Positions 7,523-16,847 of a stretch of 64,000 bases of DNA are shown here, piece after piece. Below the pieces are notes generated by a model, which searched no databases, was not told the origin of the DNA, and worked only from the letters and a program-made list of their open reading frames with translations. This stretch comes from Candidatus Leptofilum gracile. Its GTDB lineage: Bacteria > Chloroflexota > Anaerolineae > Promineifilales > Promineifilaceae. The DNA lies in contig JADJOJ010000008.1 in NCBI GenBank assembly GCA_016713825.1, forward strand, positions 62,001 through 126,000, read 5' to 3'. Both the position numbers and the translations under genes were made by a program. Position 1 is the stretch's first letter; each line of letters begins with the position of its first letter.

Positions 7523-8167
7523 ATGGATTTAATTACAATAACAAACCCACGTTCGCCAATGAGTGAAGCGTACCGCACGCTGCGGACGAATCTATCTTTT
7601 TACAGTTTGGAATCTTCGCTAAAAACGTTGGTGGTCACATCCCCCGTGATGGGGGAAGGCAAAAGCAGCACAGTGGCCAATTTGGCGGTAACGATGGCCC
7701 AAAGCGGCCGTAAAACAGTGCTGGTGGATTGTGATTTAAGACGGCCGTCTTTACACACCCTCTTCAACTTAAAAGCAGAACCGGGCTTTACCGATGCCAT
7801 TTTGCACAATGATGAGCCCGTTTTGCAGGAAACGGCCGTTGCCAACCTGTGGCTGCTCACGGCTGGCACCAAACCACCCAACCCCGCCGACATTTTGGGC
7901 ACGCCACAGGTGGATCAGCTGATTGCCCGGCTGCAAGAAAAGGTGGACATCATTTTGTTCGATGCCCCGCCAGTGAATGCGGTGACGGATGCGGCCGTTT
8001 TGGGTGCCAAGGTAGACGGCGTGCTGCTGGTGCTCAGCGCCGGCAAAACCCGCCGCGACCACGCGGAGCGGGCCAAAGAAATTTTGGAAAAAGCGCGGGT
8101 CAACATTATTGGGGCCACGCTCACCAACGCGCCAGTCGATAGCTCGATAGATGCGTATTACGGATGA
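7523..8167 (+). CDS. BY-kinase (CpsD/CapB family tyrosine kinase)
   Basis: 214 residues, the cytoplasmic P-loop tyrosine kinase that works with CpsC/Wzz proteins to control capsule or exopolysaccharide assembly. Walker A is VTSPVMGEGKSSTVANLA (Lys47), Walker A' is VLVDCDLRRPSLH near residue 70, and Walker B is DIILFDAPPVNAVTDA near residue 145. The N-terminal SEAYRTLRTNLSF motif mediates ring formation in the family. The C-terminus ends DAYYG, a reduced tyrosine cluster. AAGGTG lies a few bases upstream of the start. Confidence 0.92.
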   Translation: MDLITITNPRSPMSEAYRTLRTNLSFYSLESSLKTLVVTSPVMGEGKSSTVANLAVTMAQSGRKTVLVDCDLRRPSLHTLFNLKAEPGFTDAILHNDEPVLQETAVANLWLLTAGTKPPNPADILGTPQVDQLIARLQEKVDIILFDAPPVNAVTDAAVLGAKVDGVLLVLSAGKTRRDHAERAKEILEKARVNIIGATLTNAPVDSSIDAYYG

Positions 8168-8505
8168 CAAGGTGACCGGGTGACAAGGTGACAAGGTGGA
8201 AATTTAGGCTCACCTGGTTGTTTGGTCCAAAATAGTTGCAAATTTGAGATTCCCGGGTGCCGTAGTACCTGGGATTTTTCATTTTATGGCGAGGATATGC
8301 TACATTTTTGTCATCGTAACATAGTAATTTTTACTGTCAGATACCTGATGCACGATCAATGGAACATCCAACCAAACATTGTGTCCAAAGCCCAAGATTA
8401 ATTTTTGCTAAACCAAATTAACTATGCCGAAATTCGGCCTACCGCGCTAGACTCAGTGACACCACCACAATTCACGCTCCCACAAACCCGAACCAGCAAC
8501 GCGGC
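8168..8505. other. Intergenic stretch with GGTGACAAGG word repeats and hairpin
   Basis: About 340 bases without a supported gene. It begins with the repeated word GGTGACAAGGTGACAAGGTG, then a terminator-like hairpin at 8249-8279. The rest is featureless. Confidence 0.5.
8249..8280 (+). terminator. Terminator-like hairpin after BY-kinase gene
   Basis: ATTCCCGGGT and ACCTGGGAT form an imperfect stem around GCCGTAGT and are followed by five T residues. It is the likely end of the polysaccharide-control operon. Confidence 0.5.
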
Positions 8506-9659
8506 TTGGTAATTTTGTTTATCATCCTCGTGTTTGCCTTGCTCACCTGGGGCATGTACGAGATGCTCACCGCTCCGGCCCGCTACAACAACCGAGATTT
8601 CATGAGCCTGTTTGCCGGCGGCAAAGCAATTTTGCGCGGGTTAGACCCGTACAATCCTGAGGTTTGGCTGCCGCTGCGGGCAGAACTAGGCAGCACCTGG
8701 ATGCCTGATGACCGCGCCCCGTTTCCACTGTGGACGCTGCTGCTGGTGCTGCCGTTTACTGCGCTAGATTTGGGCTGGGCGGCGGCCAGTTGGCTATCGT
8801 TTTCGCTGTGCGTGCTGGGTGGCGGCATGTTTTTGCTGATCCATGCGTACTATCCCAAGCCGCTGCCCGTGGCGGAATTTGCCCTGGTGGCTCTGTTCAC
8901 GTTCACGTACCGGGCGGTGCTGGTGAGCATGAACAATGGGCAGATTACGTTTTTGCTCTTTTTATGTTGGCACTGTTTTTGTGGCTTGTGCGGCGGGAAC
9001 GGCCGTTTCTGGCAGGCATTGTGCTCTCATTCGTCATTATAAAGCCGAATGCCTTTGTGCTGTTTGTGCCAGCCTTTGGGCTATGGCTGCTGTGGCGACG
9101 ACGCTGGCGCGTTGTGGCAGGCGCGGCTGCGGGCGGCCTGACGATGTTTGTGATTAGCTGGCTGGTGCTGCCCGGCTGGCTGTTTGAATGGCTCAACGTC
9201 ACGGGCAAAACAGAGGTGACGGCTATTACACCTACCGTTTGGGGGTTAGCCTATGAAATTTGGCCAGAATGGTGGGCGGCGTTGGGGCTGCTGTTTGTGG
9301 TGGGGGTAACGGCCGTATTGGGCCTCATCATCTTCCGCAACAAACATCTCACCGAAACCGAGGTGATGCCCCTGGCGTTAATGGGCTCACTGCTTACTAC
9401 ACCATACGCCTGGGTGTATGAACATCTGCTGCTGCTCATCCCTTGCATGTTGATCTACTTGGCAATCAAAAAACGTGGTTTGGCGGCTTTGACCTGGCTT
9501 CTGCTGGTATTTGTTTTACCCTGGGGCACCTTTTGGCTGGCCGAAAATCGGGCCAGCGATACGCTAACCACGTTTGTTCCACTTGCCGTTATTTTATTTT
9601 TCTACCAAATTGTGATTACAAGATCACCGTTCCAAACCAAATATGAATCGATTGAATAG
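8506..9659 (+). pseudogene. GT-C/GT87-like (DUF2029) membrane glycosyltransferase, frameshifted
   Basis: Two frames join into one multi-pass membrane protein. The first frame, from a TTG at 8506, runs through DFMSLFAGGKAILRGLDPYNP and WMPDDRAPFPLW to SMNNGQ. The second continues LFMLALFLWLVRRERPFLAG to the stop at 9659. The switch lies near 8944-8960 (T5-GCTC-T5) and equals loss of one base. The DPYNP loop and alternating helices fit the DUF2029/GT87 polyprenol-phosphate mannosyltransferase group. Either a homopolymer sequencing error or a real inactivation. The TTG start has no clear ribosome-binding site, and a stop at 8419 limits any earlier start. Confidence 0.65.
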
Positions 9660-9740
9660 CTTCAATTTTAAGTTTTTTGCCGTTACAATCATTTTGGGTA
9701 CAGCTATTTTTAGGCTGCGTTAAAAAATATTTGTACAAGA

Positions 9741-11629
9741 TTAGGGTGGAAAAGCATCAGCTCTACAAGGAAAAGCGAAGAGAGTGCGGTTTTGAAATGT
9801 TTTACTGTTATCGGGGATTTGATTTAACACAAAAGAGCTTCTACCCTCAAGTTGCTGTTTTAAAAAGCTATTCAGCGGTTCAAAAATAATATACTCCTGG
9901 CTTATGAACGCTTCAGCAAAGTTTTCCTGACTGACAATCATGTAATCAACGCTATATTCTTCGCAAAATGCCAGCACTTCTGCGTCACTTTCGGCAAAAT
10001 ATGCATCCAATGCCTTCATCATCATACCCATATCTCTGCTTTCAGTTTCACAGCTAAAAAGAATGGAGTGCTGAGAATAGAGGGGGACATCGTCCAATAA
10101 GCACGGGTAACCTGCAATTAACGTATTTTGGGGAAGCGTCTTTACAAAATTTATCAACTCAGCGGTATCGTTTTCCGGTCGAATAAAAGTGCCGGGACCT
10201 TGAGTATAGGCTGCCAAAGGGATTACTAAAACTAATGCAAATAGGATAGATAGAATTGGAGAGGATGCGCCTTCAGATATTGGCTTTAAATCTTCTGATA
10301 TTGTTGAGATAACATTTTGTCGGGCTTTAAGCGAAAAACGCTTTCGATTAACAAATAGCAAAACAGTAATTAAGCAAACTAGTAAACCAACAACGGCCGT
10401 TAAAACCCTGGAAATATTAGCAAAATAAACGATTGAAAAACCGCCTACCCCAATAAAAAGAAAGAACATATCTAACTTGCTACGATTATTTGCCAACAAT
10501 TTAGAGCCAACCTGAATTGCCAATGGACCATTTATAATAAATAAAATTAGACCCATAAGAAAAATGGTTCCTCGCATATATCGACTAGGCATATGGAAGG
10601 TTGCCGACGAGGTAAAAAGAATAGCTAGCCAACTAATAATAAAACCAATCAAGCCAGCTAACGCCAAATGCCAAAATGACAAAGGCACATTGATGAATTG
10701 ACGACGAAGTATAAAAGTTATTGGAATTAGCGCCGCAAAAAAAGCAAGGCTGAAAAATCCAATCAGGCCATTATCGAGTATGCCGCCATTTCCCGTAAGC
10801 GGATGCGGACTTAGCAGCGGATAGCGACCAGTATCTCCAAATAAAGGGCTTGTATAAACTGTTGTTTCTTGTACTTCATTTGCATCAATAGGAACAGTGT
10901 TCAAACCAGTACTTATTGCTGGCAACAATAGTAAAACCGAAACAATCAAAGCAGCAACAAACATAGCAAATTGTTTGCCCGTCAATGTCAGACCACGATA
11001 TTTCCAGAATTCACACAAGTACTTTACGCCGTATGTGAAAAGTATAGTTAAAAAAAGGGGCGGATAAAACAATCCTAATATTAAAACCACAACCATGCCC
11101 AAGTGATTGTCGATTTCCATGTAATATAGCATCGCCAAAAGCAATGGAAGGGTAAATGAACGAGGCAATCCACTGGAAAGAGCCATTTCACTATAGGAAC
11201 TGCCACAATAAGTGTATAAATACTGCTGATGAGAAAAGCAACAAAAGGTGTTGAAAAACGCGTTACTATTTGGAACAGGTAATAGGTTCCAATTATTGCC
11301 AGTGGAAAAATGATGATTTTGCTAAAAATAAAAGGAGAAACAATAGGGCTTACCAGCGCATATAACGCCCCGTATAATAGGCTAACTTTATTAAATAGTA
11401 ACGTTGTAAAGCCTAAATCAACCTCGGCAAATTGATACCCTAACAACGGATCATTTTCAAATAAAGATGGATCGGCAAGGCGAAACAGCCAATAAAAAAA
11501 CCGTAAATCCTCATCAACATATTCAGGTTCAAGAAGTAGCGGGATTTGTACAATTAATACGATAACGGCCGTTATTGCCAAAGTTAGCCACAGCCATTTT
11601 CTTGAATTTTGTCGGGGCACAATGGTCAT
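9741..11629 (-). pseudogene. Large membrane glycosyltransferase-like protein, frameshifted
   Basis: From the ATG at 11629 a frame encodes one N-terminal helix and PEYVDEDLRFFYWLFRLADP. It leaves frame near 11195-11215, after SSIYTLIV, and continues in another frame as EMALSSGLPRSFTLPLLLAM to the stop at 9741; the change equals loss of one base. Together they give about 628 residues with 10 or more membrane helices and a soluble C-terminal domain (about 180 residues), the layout of GT-C-type membrane glycosyltransferases. No specific family can be named. The gene is AT-richer than its plus-strand neighbours and follows the GT2-methyltransferase gene by 15 bases on the same strand. Confidence 0.6.
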
Positions 11630-11644
11630 AGGAAAAATATACTT

Positions 11645-13207
11645 CTAAACCTGTGGCTCTTTCACAGCTACTTGCTCTAATTGCTGTCGATGTTCTGAGT
11701 TGTTATATGCTTCGTCCACAAGGTGAAATAGCATTGGACGCGGCTGCAAAACCAAGAACGATTGAAAAGCAAACAAAGACCGCCGCAACCAGATTAACAC
11801 CCCGTTCAACCACAACAAACTACGCGAAACAAGACCTTGCCCGAATATCAGGGGGAATGGCACAGGCGTACTCTTTACTGCCAGAACTTCATAATTTGCT
11901 TGTTGAAAAAGGCTAATGATAGAACGAAATGTAAATAGGCGAGTGTGAGTCAGATCAAGAATACCTCGCTTGCCATAATTGAAGTTTCCCAAAAGCAAGC
12001 TCAACCGAGTCAGAAAAAAGCCAACATTGCCGGTACTGATCATTACTTTTGTTTTTTGAGCGTTTGCCACTGTTCGCAAATCATAAGCAAAAGATTCGGG
12101 TGATTTCAAATGCTCAATGACATCCAGCGCTAAAATGTAGTCGAACTCCTGATAATTTATATCTGGTAAACCGTGATCAAGATTGTGCACAATAAATTCA
12201 TCCAGAGATATGCCTATAGGGAGTGGGTACATATCAACTCCCGTTACATGACACCCCTTTTCTTTTAATGCCACCCCGAGATAACCACCAGCACAGCCTA
12301 GGTCTAACACCCTGGCACCTGGCTCTATCATATTCAGCACATGCCAATGTGGGCTAGGAAAGTTGAGTTTGGCTGTGTAGTGCGAAGTAGGTGAATTAGG
12401 GGAGACACAATCATATTTCCGTTCGTAAACGATATTGAAATCCTGCGCTTTTGCTTTGGTAGTCGTTGCAACAACATCGAAGGCATACCGAAGCCCGTTC
12501 ACATGACAAATTTCTTCGCCATAATAAGTTGGAATCGATAGCTCTTTAATTTGGTAACCGGCAAGATGAATCTGGATAAGGATTTCAGTATCAAAATGAA
12601 AATCATTTGAATTAAGCTCAAATGGAATATTACTAAGCGCTTCAGTGGAATAGATACGGTACCCTGAATGGTATTCACTCAGATTTGTCCCGAGCAGTTT
12701 ATTTTGGTACCAAGTCAATATTCGATTGCCAATATACTTGTACAATGGCATACCGCCTTTTATAGCAGCTTTCGGTGCAAGCATCCTGGAGCCAATGACG
12801 GAATCTGCTTCTCCGCGTAACAAAGGTTGTATCAATTCTGGCAAAATTTCAGGTGCATATTGACCATCACCATGCAATAGAGCAACGTAATCAAAACCTT
12901 TCTGAATTGCATACCAGTACCCAAGTTTTTGATTCCCACCATAACCTTGATTCACAGGGTTAGTAAGAACCTGTAACTTGAACGGTAATTCCCCTTTCGA
13001 CTTTACATCTAAAGCTCTTTCGAAAGATTGATCCTGGCTGGCATCGTCGATTACAAGAATCTCGACATCAAGATTTTCCCTAAGTTCGGGTGGAATACGG
13101 TAAAGAACTTGCTGGATGAATTTTTCCGCGTTGTAGGCGACAATGAATATCAATAAACGTTGGCGCGGTTTGTACTCAGAAACTGAAAATTCATTTAATA
13201 ATTCCAT
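11645..13207 (-). CDS. Fusion of GT2 glycosyltransferase and class I methyltransferase
   Basis: 520 residues with two enzymes in one chain. Residues about 18-250 are a DPM1-like family 2 glycosyltransferase: LLIFIVAYNAEKFIQQVL, the acidic VIDDASQD, NQGYGGNQKLGYWYAI and LLHGDGQYAPE (the metal-binding DGD-type site). Residues about 295-420 are a SAM methyltransferase: VLDLGCAGGYLGVALKEKG, TGVDMYP, and FDYILALDVIEHLKSPESF. The C-terminal ~90 residues are hydrophobic with basic residues. It probably adds and modifies a sugar on a polyprenyl carrier, but the substrate is unknown. AT-rich like its partner gene; the two form a minus-strand pair inside the plus-strand polysaccharide region. Confidence 0.85.
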   Translation of the reverse strand: MELLNEFSVSEYKPRQRLLIFIVAYNAEKFIQQVLYRIPPELRENLDVEILVIDDASQDQSFERALDVKSKGELPFKLQVLTNPVNQGYGGNQKLGYWYAIQKGFDYVALLHGDGQYAPEILPELIQPLLRGEADSVIGSRMLAPKAAIKGGMPLYKYIGNRILTWYQNKLLGTNLSEYHSGYRIYSTEALSNIPFELNSNDFHFDTEILIQIHLAGYQIKELSIPTYYGEEICHVNGLRYAFDVVATTTKAKAQDFNIVYERKYDCVSPNSPTSHYTAKLNFPSPHWHVLNMIEPGARVLDLGCAGGYLGVALKEKGCHVTGVDMYPLPIGISLDEFIVHNLDHGLPDINYQEFDYILALDVIEHLKSPESFAYDLRTVANAQKTKVMISTGNVGFFLTRLSLLLGNFNYGKRGILDLTHTRLFTFRSIISLFQQANYEVLAVKSTPVPFPLIFGQGLVSRSLLWLNGVLIWLRRSLFAFQSFLVLQPRPMLFHLVDEAYNNSEHRQQLEQVAVKEPQV

Positions 13208-13394
13208 TGAGACCCTCAGGTATTAAATGCAGCCAGAATAAAAAATTTGGAACCACAATGCTTGCACCATAGAATTGTAGCATATCTATTTTCGCTCAGG
13301 TAATGGGCATATGGTCATTTTCACGGCCGTTCTAACCCAAAATGCATGTCAATTCCCCAGTTGCAGGGCAATAAATTGAGGTATTTAAACGAGA

Positions 13395-14866
13395 ATGACG
13401 GCCGTTTTCAAAAAACAAAAACATCCTATTGGCGTTCTGTTTCTCTTGGGTGCCATTTTCCGCCTCATCAATCTAGGGCGAGACAGCCTGTGGCTGGATG
13501 AGGCGATTAGCTATCTGGCGGCCCAGTTGCCCGTGACCCAGATTGCCAACAATACGTTGCAGGATCCGCACCCACCGCTGTACTACCTGCTGCTCCATTT
13601 TTGGCTGCAACTAGTGCCGGACTCAGATACGGCCGTAAAACTCCTCTCCGCCCTCTTTGGCATTCTGCTCATTCCCGCCATTTATTTTTTGAGCCAGCAG
13701 CTGTTCCACAATCGCACCATTTCCCTTACGGCAGCGGCGCTAACGGCCGTTTCCCCCTTCCACATCCTCTACAGCCACGAACTGCGCATGTACACCTGCT
13801 CATGCTGCTGGTGGTGCTGGCAACGGCCGTTACCCGGCTCGCCCGACAAAAAGAAAACAGCGGCTGGTGGCTGGTGGCTGGTGGCCTGTTTTTACTGGCG
13901 GTATATACGCATCTGTTTGCCTTTTTGGCTTTGGCGGGCGTGGGGCTGCATGCCTTGCTCACTTACCGCAGCAACAAACGCGCTTTCTGGGCCACAGCCA
14001 TCATGACAAGCCTGATCCTCGTCTGTTTTATTCCCTGGCTGCGCTTAATGTTAGCCGAAGCCGAACCAGCGCTGGGCAGTTTACGGCCGTTGCAACAAGC
14101 CACCGAATTTAATGCCCTCAAGCCCCTCACCGCGCCGATTTTTCTGCTGTTTGGCATGTCCAGCAGCTTTTGGTACAGCGGTCTTATTTTATTCACCTTC
14201 TTTGCCTACCTGGTTATTTTTTTGCTGGAGCTGCGCAAAATGGGCCGCCAGCAAGTTCCGTCAGGAATGTGGCTGGTGCTGCTGATTATTTTTTGCGTGT
14301 TGGGCGTGCCGCTGACGGTTTATCTGGTACGGCCGTTTTTCCTCCCAGAGCGCACCCTCGCTGCCGCCGCCCCGTTCCTCATCATCTGGCTGGCCTGGGG
14401 GATAACCCGCCGCCAATCGCCGCTGCCCTACCTGGCCGGGCTGGCGGGGCTGCTCATGCTGGTGGGTACCGTTAGTTACCAGATGGGGCCGCTGGTGAAG
14501 CCGCCCTACCGGGAGGCCACCGCCTTTGTGACCGAAAATGCCCAGCCAGGCGATCTGGTTCTGCACACCAGCGATGGCTCTTACCTGCCCGCGCTGCGCT
14601 ACGCACCCCAACTCGCCCAAGGTGTGCTGGTTGGCGACCCGGATCCCCGCAAACCGGAAACGGTTTACGCAGCACTCGGCGGACAAGTTTGGGAGTTGGC
14701 CGATGTGGAGAGAGCGGCAAACGGCCGTTTCTGGCTAATCGTTGCCCTGGAGCACAGCATCTCGTGGCAGCAGGCACAGTACGACACCATCGCCGCCCGC
14801 CACACGCTTCTAGACGAGCAAGAAATCGGCGGCATTCGCATCTTTTTGTTTGAGGTGGGTAACTGA
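13395..14866 (+). pseudogene. GT39-type (PMT/ArnT-like) membrane glycosyltransferase, frameshifted
   Basis: The first frame starts at the ATG at 13395 and shows SLWLDEAISYLAAQLPV and DPHPPLYYLLLHFWLQL, the conserved acidic first loop and HPPLYY motif of the PMT_2/dolichyl-phosphate-mannose transferase family. Near 13790-13800, after SHELRMYT, the reading continues in another frame as LLMLLVVLATAVTRLARQ to the stop at 14866, equal to loss of one base. The repaired protein would be about 490 residues with around 10 helices and a soluble C-terminal domain. It transfers a lipid-linked sugar outside the membrane in this family. The next gene overlaps the stop by one base. Confidence 0.72.
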
Positions 14867-16794
14867 TGAATGGGCAAAACGTTTGGTGGAAACGGCCGTT
14901 GCCCTTCTACCTGCTCCTCGTCCTCATGGTCGCTTTTTTTGCCCTGTTCACCTGGCTTAGCCTGGCCCGCTACCATGCCTTCACCAGCCGTGCTTTCGAC
15001 CTAGGTGCCATGAGCCAGGCGATCTGGAGCGCCACGCAAGGGAAGCCGCTCATCTTCACCGTGGAAGGGATCACCCTTAGCCGCCTGGCGCGGCATGTGG
15101 AACTGTTTTATTTTTTACTGGCTCCCATTTATGCACTCTGGCCAGCGCCCTCCACCTTGCTCATCTTGCAAGCTGGGCTGGCTGTGGCTGGGGCGCTGCC
15201 CCTGTACAGCATAGCAAACCGACACCTGAAACATACCTGGAGCGCATTGGCTATTGCCGCTATTTACCTTTTGTATCCGGTGCTGCAAACGGCCGTTCTC
15301 TTTGAATTTCATGGCGATACCCTGGCCATGCCCCTGCTGCTGTTCGCATTAGACAGCCTGGATCGGCAGGCGGGTCGCACCTATTTTTTCTGGCTGGCGC
15401 TGGCTCTTAGCTGCAAATTTTACGTAGCGGTGCCCGTGGCCGCTCTGGGGGCGATGCTGTGGTGGTACGGCCAGAAGCAAACTGGCTGGCAAACATTCCT
15501 GCTGGCGGCTGTTTGGGGCGGCGTGGCGTTTGGGGTGATACGGCCGTACTTCGCCCCGCCCGATGCCGTCTATGTGGAGGCCACCGCCAGAAGTTACATC
15601 GGTTATTACTTCAGCCAGCTCAATTTGGCGCAAACGGGAGCCTTGCGGCTGTCTAACGCGGTGATTGTTTTTGCCCCGGTGCTGCTGCTGGCCTGGCGCG
15701 CTCCCCGCTGGCTGCTGCCCGCAACGGCCGTTATTTTGCCAGTCCTCCTCAGTTCCGGGCCAGGGCCATCTTTTGATTTTCAATACCACCATTACGCCCT
15801 GGGTGTCCCATTTTTGATGATGGGCCTCATTGAAGGAACCGCAACGCTCAGACAAAGCAGCCGTAGCCCATCGGGCTGGCAGCGCCGCTTGGCTATCGCT
15901 TTTTTGCTCACCTTATTGCTGAACAGCTTCCTGGTAAACACGCCGCTGAATCCAAAATTTTACCAGCCGCAGCCCGGCTCCGGGGCTGGGTTAGATACGC
16001 TGGCCGGATACGGCCGTACCGCCCGTGATGCCCTCAAATTTACCTGGATGGCTCCGCTGCAAGCTACGCAGCAGCCGCTGGCGGCCGACCGCTCATTGGC
16101 CCGCCTGGCCACCAACCGAGACATCCTATACCTGGTCCCACCCGAGAATAAATCGCACGAAGAATTGCTGCCCAAAGTAGAAACCGTCGCGGTAGACGCA
16201 CTGTATGATTTTGCCTTGCTAGACCACAACCAAAATCTGGTTGAAGGGGGGGTACAAACCGCCTTTCCCACCATCCGTTGGTTGCTTAACCAGCCAAACT
16301 GGCACCTGGTGCGGGCGCAGGATGGATTGCTCGAATTCGGTCGTCAAAATGTGGGGTTAACCCAAGAAGTGACCATCCAAACAGCCATCACGCCAGCAGA
16401 ACCTATGGCGCACTTTGGCGCTGAATTGGTGCTGCTAAATTCTGAAATCACTCCTTTGGACAAAGGTTTGTATCAGATGGATTTTTTTTGGCAGGCAGAA
16501 CGGCCGTTTCCCCCAAACACCAGCTATTTTGCCGTCACGCGCCTCGACGGCCTGGCAAACAGCCGCATCATCCATTTACCCACGTTGGGCATCTTGCCAA
16601 TCTCCGCATGGGCAGCCAACACCATCGTTCATGAATCCTTTGTCTTTGCGCTACCAGAAAATGCCCCAGCAGGAAGCTATGTGGTAAAAACTGGCTGGTA
16701 CAATGCCAACCTTCCCTGGGCAGCCGCAACCGATGGCCGCAGCCGGCTGGGTGAAGAAGTGATCGTGGGCACAATTACCGTTATTGGCGATTAG
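14866..16794 (+). CDS. DUF2079 multi-pass membrane protein
   Basis: 642 residues. The start ATG shares a base with the previous stop (TGATG), indicating translational coupling. The N-terminal two thirds hold about ten membrane helices; the family signature is seen in HAFTSRAFDLGAMSQAIWSA and in FHGDTLAMPLLLFALDSLDR. The C-terminal ~190 residues are soluble and beta-rich. DUF2079 proteins resemble GT-C glycosyltransferases and occur in polysaccharide clusters; their reaction is not established. Intact, unlike its upstream partner. Confidence 0.8.
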   Translation: MNGQNVWWKRPLPFYLLLVLMVAFFALFTWLSLARYHAFTSRAFDLGAMSQAIWSATQGKPLIFTVEGITLSRLARHVELFYFLLAPIYALWPAPSTLLILQAGLAVAGALPLYSIANRHLKHTWSALAIAAIYLLYPVLQTAVLFEFHGDTLAMPLLLFALDSLDRQAGRTYFFWLALALSCKFYVAVPVAALGAMLWWYGQKQTGWQTFLLAAVWGGVAFGVIRPYFAPPDAVYVEATARSYIGYYFSQLNLAQTGALRLSNAVIVFAPVLLLAWRAPRWLLPATAVILPVLLSSGPGPSFDFQYHHYALGVPFLMMGLIEGTATLRQSSRSPSGWQRRLAIAFLLTLLLNSFLVNTPLNPKFYQPQPGSGAGLDTLAGYGRTARDALKFTWMAPLQATQQPLAADRSLARLATNRDILYLVPPENKSHEELLPKVETVAVDALYDFALLDHNQNLVEGGVQTAFPTIRWLLNQPNWHLVRAQDGLLEFGRQNVGLTQEVTIQTAITPAEPMAHFGAELVLLNSEITPLDKGLYQMDFFWQAERPFPPNTSYFAVTRLDGLANSRIIHLPTLGILPISAWAANTIVHESFVFALPENAPAGSYVVKTGWYNANLPWAAATDGRSRLGEEVIVGTITVIGD

Positions 16795-16846
16795 AGATTG
16801 GAGATTAAAGAGTGAAAAATCTCCAGTCTCCAATCTCCCAACAAAA
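16793..16846. repeat. GAGATTGGAGATT / AATCTCC word hairpin
   Basis: AGAGATTGGAGATTAAAGAG and the inverse CTCCAGTCTCCAATCTCC form a hairpin between two membrane-protein genes. The same word family recurs at 33559-33628 and 56171-56210. Confidence 0.6.
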
Positions 16847-16847
16847 C

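Noticed and set aside
8944..8960. Programmed -1 frameshift in the GT87-like gene
   Set aside because: The T5-GCTC-T5 stretch does not fit the X XXY YYZ heptamer and no downstream stem-loop is evident; deletion or read error is simpler.
9677..9889. 70-codon plus-strand frame
   Set aside because: It lies over the end of the minus-strand membrane-protein gene and has no start signal or family features.
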